A stretch of DNA of 64,000 bases, from the NCBI RefSeq assembly GCF_026230105.1, contig NC_079477.1, positions 13,149,001-13,213,000 of the forward strand. The letters are read 5' to 3'. Origin of the DNA: Diorhabda sublineata (Eukaryota; Arthropoda; Insecta; Coleoptera; Chrysomelidae). Below the pieces are notes generated by a model. That model saw only the letters and a program-made list of their open reading frames with translations. It searched no databases and had not been told where the DNA came from. Below, piece after piece: positions 59,318 through 64,000 of the stretch (position 1 is its first letter; each line of letters begins with the position of its first letter). The translations under genes and the position numbers were made by a program.

Positions 59318-60216
59318 CAGAGGTCGGCATAAGTTAGGCAACAATTTTGCATTAAGAGAAAAAAATGAAGGGTCAAAATAAATTTATTAATGAAAATTAC
59401 AAAAGGTATTCAATAAAACGTTACCTCTCAACGGAGAGGCATGTCCAGAGAAGCATGTCAAGCTATCCACGAAAAGTTTCAAATTCTGCTTCAATTACAG
59501 TTCGGAGTTACGAGATCTCCCCTATGGAGACCTGCCTACACACACACCCCAGGCAGGTTTAATACTTCTTCAATGAAGACGTGAGGATTCTGGTCGTTCC
59601 AGTACACGCAGTTATGCCGATTGACCGTACCGTTCAGCTTGAAGGTTACTTCATCCGACCACAAATTGGAATGCTGATCATCCTGACTGCATCCAAGGGA
59701 CCACTCCTGCGATCGAAATCATTTTCGTGAAGTGCGTGTACGAGACGTGGACAGTAATTTGGATAGTGCATACGTTTCAGCATTCGTCATAGAGAACGAT
59801 CAGATATTTCAGATATAAGTTCTCCTACAATTAGTTCGGCTGTTAGTTGTTAGAGATACCGGTTTTCCTAACGCGTCGCGTCGTCAACAGAACTCGTTGA
59901 ATTTTTGGTACGTCTTCCACACTGTTGAACGTTTTGATAGTGGAGAGTTGTAATTCGGTAAGCATAGTTTCTCAATCCGCGTTCGTACGCAGATGCAACG
60001 TAACAAAAAAAAAATTTTTCTTGAAGCGTGAACTTGTATCAGTTATTCATTCTGAGAACGCGTCTACTCGACGAGCACATGTTATCATGACACAAACAGA
60101 ACTGTCCGAAGCACAAATTTCGTTTTGATCGTTTTCGACAGCGTTGCTAGACTTATGAGCGTTGCCAAACTTACGCCGATTTTTCGAGAACGTGTCCTGA
60201 CTTTCGCTGACCTCTG
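59318..60216 (-). mobile_element. Tc1/mariner-superfamily DDE element (899 bp) with degenerate TIRs
   Basis: The left end starts CAGAGGTCGGCATAAGTTAG and the right end, read inward, starts CAGAGGTCAGCGAAAGTCAG, a degenerate inverted repeat. The minus strand carries a broken transposase: in one frame RMLKRMHYPNYCPRLVHALH then ENDFDRRSG (about 59790-59700), in another NLWSDEVTFKLNGTVNRHNC, VYWNDQNPHVFIEEV and LNLPGVCV, stop, AGLHRGDLV (about 59672-59510). This matches the insect family 'LxALHExDxDRRLxFCEW', 'ILWSDEAxFKLNGxVNRHNCxYWxxxNPHxxxExxxxxPGVTVWAGI'. The first catalytic Asp (WSDE) is kept. The segment after 'WAGI' with the remaining acids is not recognisable, and the N-terminal HTH is poorly preserved. 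Frameshifts and stops show decay. The plus-strand ORFs at 59365-59562 and 59925-60128 are antisense to this. Confidence 0.75.
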
Positions 60217-60439
60217 TATTTTCATCATATTCTATACATTTCAGGAAATGGCAAGTAAGTCAACGGATTGGAGAATATAATTAGAAGCTTACACTAAATT
60301 GAGGGTCATGTTTAACAATCCTTTTGAATGATTTCATCAGTTGTTGGCGCATCTAATGGGGATCAGAAATTATACAGATTATAAACATTCTTATGTCTGC
60401 ATATGTCGGCGGAATAACTAGTCCGTGTTTTTTTAAATG

Positions 60440-60875
60440 GAAATAAAGTTTTTGTTTAGAAACTTCATATTTTTCAATGTAGTTTCCTTTGAGCTCTATA
60501 CATTTTACCAAACGTTTCTACGATAAAATTCTTTGTTGTAACCACCACCTTCTAGCTATTTCTTCAAGTTTTAAAATAAGAAATGGTGCACCCTTGCATT
60601 CTTCTGCTGCAAAAGAATTATCTTCGCCAACTGAGATTGTTTTCGTGCTGGTATTCTCATTCAATCGACCTCTTAATCATAATATACGCTTGATAAATGC
60701 TATAACTTATCAAGGGTAGTAAATATGGAAGCCAAAAAACTATGGATATGATTTTATTCGTGGACAAATTCACTTTAATATGTTTTAGAACTGATTGACT
60801 ACGAGAAATTTCGAAAACTGTTTGGTTACGTATGTATTGCGATGGATCCACGTTTCATCGACTTTCAACAAGCGT
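60440..60875 (-). pseudogene. Mariner transposase relic with internal deletions
   Basis: Minus strand. KVDETWIHRNT (about 60872-60840; first catalytic Asp present), then NKIISIVFW (about 60755), then ILLQQKNARVHHFLF, a stop and NLKK, stop, LEGGGY (about 60625-60535), then LVKCIELKGNYIEKYEVSKQ (about 60515-60450). The order equals mariner 'TVDETWIHxxTxxTKxxS', 'KVMASVFWDxxGIxxxDYL', 'ILFHQDNARVH', 'FFLFPNLKKWLGGKRF', 'RWxKCIELKGDYVEK'. The second catalytic Asp is Lys (QKNARVH). About 30 codons between 'DNARVH' and 'FFLFPNLKKW', including the third Asp, are deleted in frame. It is a different mariner lineage from the mellifera-type copies elsewhere in the window. No TIRs could be matched. Confidence 0.7.
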
Positions 60876-62146
60876 AGCAAAAGCTCAAACAAAATAAAGT
60901 TAAACAATGATAAATACTTGGTCTTGTGAAAAGCTTTCCCTTATACAAACCACGTTTGTTAATAATAAATCCAACACAAACTAAATGACGCAACTTTTTC
61001 ACATTTACACAGGTCAAATGACAGATGTCAGCACTTTTAGGTAATAGGCGGAATTTCTTGGCCCATCCTCGTACTTATAACCATTTTAGTTTCAGAATGA
61101 GTCGTCTGGGCAATTTGTATTCTCGATCAGTTGAAAGTAAAAATATTTTTTGCAACAATATTTATGATAAACAGTTATTAGTGCGTACGTCATGTATAGG
61201 GTATGAAGAAAAAATTATAGATAATCTACACACTGATAATTTACATGCAAAATCTTAATTACTAGGTGGAATGAGTTTCGAAGTCTTGGCAGTTTAAACG
61301 CCTATACGTTTTTCAGCACCAATCAAGCCCTGCTTATCATTTTTTATTTATTTAACGTCTTGTTTTCAGATGATGTGCAAATTATCGATAATTTTGTAAT
61401 TGGATTCGATTGGCTGTTCTTGAAGCAGATTTTATGTTAATTTTTTGTCGAGACATGTGTGTAGGATGACTATGAAATACGTAAATGTCTGCATATTAAT
61501 GGCAACATGTTTCCACGTCTTTTACCAAATAAAACTAATTAAAAAATAAAAACAAGAACTCATTACTTTACATGAATACATACAGATACTTTCAAAAAGT
61601 TGATGAAACGAGTGTCAAATTAACCAGATATCAGGATACTCAGCTTTAATTATCAAATTAATCTCGTTCGTCATATCCACGATATAGAAAGACACCGAAG
61701 TGCAAAAAAAAATTGTCAATTTCAATAATAACGTGCTAGATATTCCTTACAATTGATTCAAAATTGATGATCATAATTTATATAAGTATATTAAAATAAA
61801 GAAAAGCCGTAAATTGTAAAGGAATCGGTGAGGTTTTTCAAATTGGAAGGGCAGCTAAATTAGAATGGAGAGTTAACAACGAGAAATTATTAGAACATAT
61901 TGCAGAAGAAAAGAGAAAATCCGAAAAATAAAAAAGTATACCTCGTCTTTAAAAATCTCATACTAACCTCAAAACTTTGACAGTTATTGATACTTAATAG
62001 TTCATCTCAGTATTTTCTGTCCAGGAAATTACCGAATTTTACTGAACCTCATCTGCTATTCCTGTAACATGGCCATGTTTCCTTTAAGATATAGTTTAAT
62101 TATATGGGATTACATTACTTTCTTTTTCATTCACCATGAGAGGATA
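60876..62146. other. AT-rich spacer
   Basis: No gene recognised. 60960-61060 may contain the 5' leader of the mariner relic (caggtcaaatgacagatgtc), without proof. The plus-strand open stretch at 61025-61258 is unassigned. Confidence 0.4.
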
Positions 62147-62787
62147 CCGGGGTTGCTACTTAATTTCTGAGATATGGCAATATGTGAATATGTTAAATCT
62201 GACATTGCTATCATCAAGTTTAACATGCTAAATGGGGAACGTACTCATACGAGTACGAATTGAGTTGTTTACTTGAAACACCACGAATAACGGATCTATG
62301 TATATGAACCCGAAACTAGGCAACAATCAACTGTATAAAAATAAATTGCCAGGTAAACGTTTCTCTACAACTGAAGTAACGTTTGATGCATTCAAATCAC
62401 ATGTTTTGTAGGTAAGTACTCCAATCGGAATGGAAAAAATGATTCGACAATTGGTTTAAACGCATGCAAAAATTTATTTATCTTAATGGAGAATATTTTG
62501 AAAAACAACGAAACCAGATCCTTGCTCAAGTTCATAACACCGCATAAATAAAAAATGAGAACTTTTCAGGAGAGCATGGTTATATATTGCGATTATAACA
62601 CATGAAAATTCATGAACATAGATCGATTCCAAGATTTATGTGTCATTTGTCTAGCCCTGCATCTTTCGATTCTGTATCGAATGATATGCAAAAATCAAAA
62701 AGGCATTTTTTGGACTCAAGGGAAGATATCCAAATATGCATATTTTTTATTTGTCTCTATCTCAAATCTTAAGTAGCAACACTCGTG
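62147..62787 (+). mobile_element. Mariner (mellifera-type) deletion derivative, 641 bp, with TIRs and TA duplication
   Basis: The left end reads ccgggGTTGCTACTTAATTTC. The right end, read inward, is cgagtGTTGCTACTTAAGAT: an identical 12-bp core GTTGCTACTTAA with partial similarity beyond. TA lies just outside both (62145-62146, 62788-62789). The leader (62180-62290) includes catacgagtac and gagttgtttac, as in the copy at 41936-42453. Coding sequence resumes only near the C-terminus: NKLPGKRFSTTEV, FDAFKSHVL and, after a frameshift, LQSEWKK, stop, FDNWFKRMQKFIYLNGEYFE, then KQ (about 62335-62507). This matches 'LRGQRFSxPEEAVDAFKxHVLEVxQSEWKKCFDNWFKRMQKCIDLNGEYFEKQ'. The HTH and whole catalytic domain are deleted. 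Mobilisation could have occurred only in trans. Confidence 0.85.
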
Positions 62788-64000
62788 TAAATATTAGCTC
62801 CTGCTTCGTGACTTCGTCTTTATCCAGATTAAAACATCAGACAATGTGACTAAACAGAAATAAAAAAATAAATCGCTATGTCAGAAGATGGGCAGTTGCT
62901 TTTGCCGTCAAACAATTATGAAAAATGTGTGACAACATTTTCATCTAAGAAACCATCATATGTGGATTGGAGTCTATTTTTTTTATCACCCCGATTTTCA
63001 GATCCTACCTGTTTGGACTTCTTCCTATTGTGTAGGTTTCTAAATTTCTCCAACACCACAAATACAAGTTGCCATTCGTAGAGCAGAACTTCTATTATAT
63101 CGGTCCTTTTTTTATTAAGCCCCTATTATGTAAAGATTTTCAAATTATGGAATTTTATCACTAAATCTCAAGGGAAACAAATTTATAACAGTGTAATTAG
63201 TGTAATCAACAGCGTATCATCCAAATTACATACTGTTATATAGAAAATTTTCCTATTCGACATTAAGGCTACAAGTAACATATCGAAATGACGTTTATTC
63301 AACTTTTTCAGGTATTACTGCTCTATATTTCTATATAAAAAGTCATAGATGTTATTTTATCTAATTTATGGAGGATTTTATGATTTGTTCGCATCCTCAT
63401 CTGGCCACCATATTCATATTTTTCAGTTATAAAATTTCACATCATTTGCCTGAGATTTCTCTTTTTGTCTATCCCGTAATACTTTTCATTTCATTCATTC
63501 ATTTCATCCATATTCAAATGCTTCATAAAATTAGTTTCTAATAGATTTTTATGCGCTAATCAAATCTGATGATGTAACTAGAGCCACTAACTATAAATAA
63601 TTGCTCAATTTAGAATACAAAATACGTTGACAAACCAACAAATTACATAAATTGAGAGAAAAACTTTATTTTTCATTTTTGCAAAGAGTCAGAGCTTAGC
63701 TAATGAGCAATAATAACATGAATCTTTCGACAGATAAAATTCTAATTATAATATTCGTTCAAATATAAAAAAATACTAATTAGAAAAATATTTGGTTATT
63801 GAACTCATATGATAATTGTAATTTATCACATTCGACATTTCAACTTTACGGCTGTGTGTGAAAACACGTGTTTTTACTTTGCAATATTTATAAATATTAT
63901 TTTATTTATACCGTAGCAATTATCTTCTTATGTCAAGTTTCCTTCTGATCCGACGTAAATCAGTAATAAAGTAACATCGTTAACTTGAAGGGATGGGCTG
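62788..64000. other. AT-rich sequence to window end
   Basis: No gene recognised. The plus-strand open stretch at 62878-63081 (67 codons) has no family resemblance. Confidence 0.45.

Noticed and set aside
59925..60128. 67-codon plus-strand ORF
   Set aside because: It is antisense to the DDE element on the minus strand.
1..64000. tRNA, rRNA, CRISPR or bacterial-type operon features
   Set aside because: I looked for tRNA B-box-like GGTTCGANTCC strings, rRNA-like conserved stretches and regularly spaced direct repeats, and saw none.

Overview
This window is strongly A+T-rich eukaryotic DNA with no recognisable intact gene. It has long unstructured AT-rich stretches, no operon-like packing, no long open reading frame and no rRNA or tRNA gene that I can see. 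The mobile-element relics (several mariner subfamilies, Tc1, a pogo/Tigger-type DDE_1 transposase, RTE- and jockey-like non-LTR retrotransposons, a hAT-type MITE, and multicopy arthropod ORF families) fit an insect nuclear genome. A beetle is plausible, but that is an inference from family flavour only.

Layout. 0-14.5 kb holds a decayed multicopy arthropod ORF with a Cys motif (minus, about 1-1.6 kb), a weak non-LTR tail (2 kb), a DDE_1 transposase C-terminus (minus, 3.2-3.6 kb), a non-LTR zinc-knuckle tail (minus, 4.5-4.8 kb), a jockey-like RT tail (6.0-6.3 kb), a 5'-truncated RTE copy with an 8-bp target-site duplication (7.5-8.1 kb), a Tc1 transposase relic interrupted by a hAT-type MITE (9.8-10.7 kb), a mariner-like DDE relic (11.7-12.1 kb) and a relic of a CXC (tesmin/TSO1-like) domain ORF (13.9-14.2 kb) with inverted repeats on both sides. 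14.5-28.8 kb is almost featureless apart from a degenerate tandem array at 26.3-27.1 kb and a possible gag-like A-rich stretch at 19.3-19.9 kb. 28.8-29.2 kb is a mariner C-terminal relic. 29.2-40 kb holds a second jockey-like tail (34.9-35.0 kb), a 454-bp MITE with perfect 22-bp inverted-repeat cores (36.2-36.6 kb) and a possible solo LTR (31.7-32.3 kb).

40-43.6 kb is a cluster of mariners: a minus-strand relic, a rearranged head-to-head mariner, and an 834-bp deletion derivative with clear 29-bp TIRs, followed by a (TA)37 microsatellite. 43.6-53 kb is nearly empty except for a palindromic TTTACGCAC repeat cluster at 50.3-50.6 kb. 53-64 kb contains a mariner core fragment, an internally deleted non-LTR element (55.8-56.5 kb), a TIR-bounded DDE element (59.3-60.2 kb), another mariner relic (60.4-60.9 kb) and a TIR-bounded mariner deletion derivative (62.1-62.8 kb).

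How it fits together: the 'genes' here do not cooperate. They are independent insertions at different stages of decay in what is probably intergenic DNA or a large intron. All protein identifications come from reading conserved motifs across frames by eye; no database search was possible.
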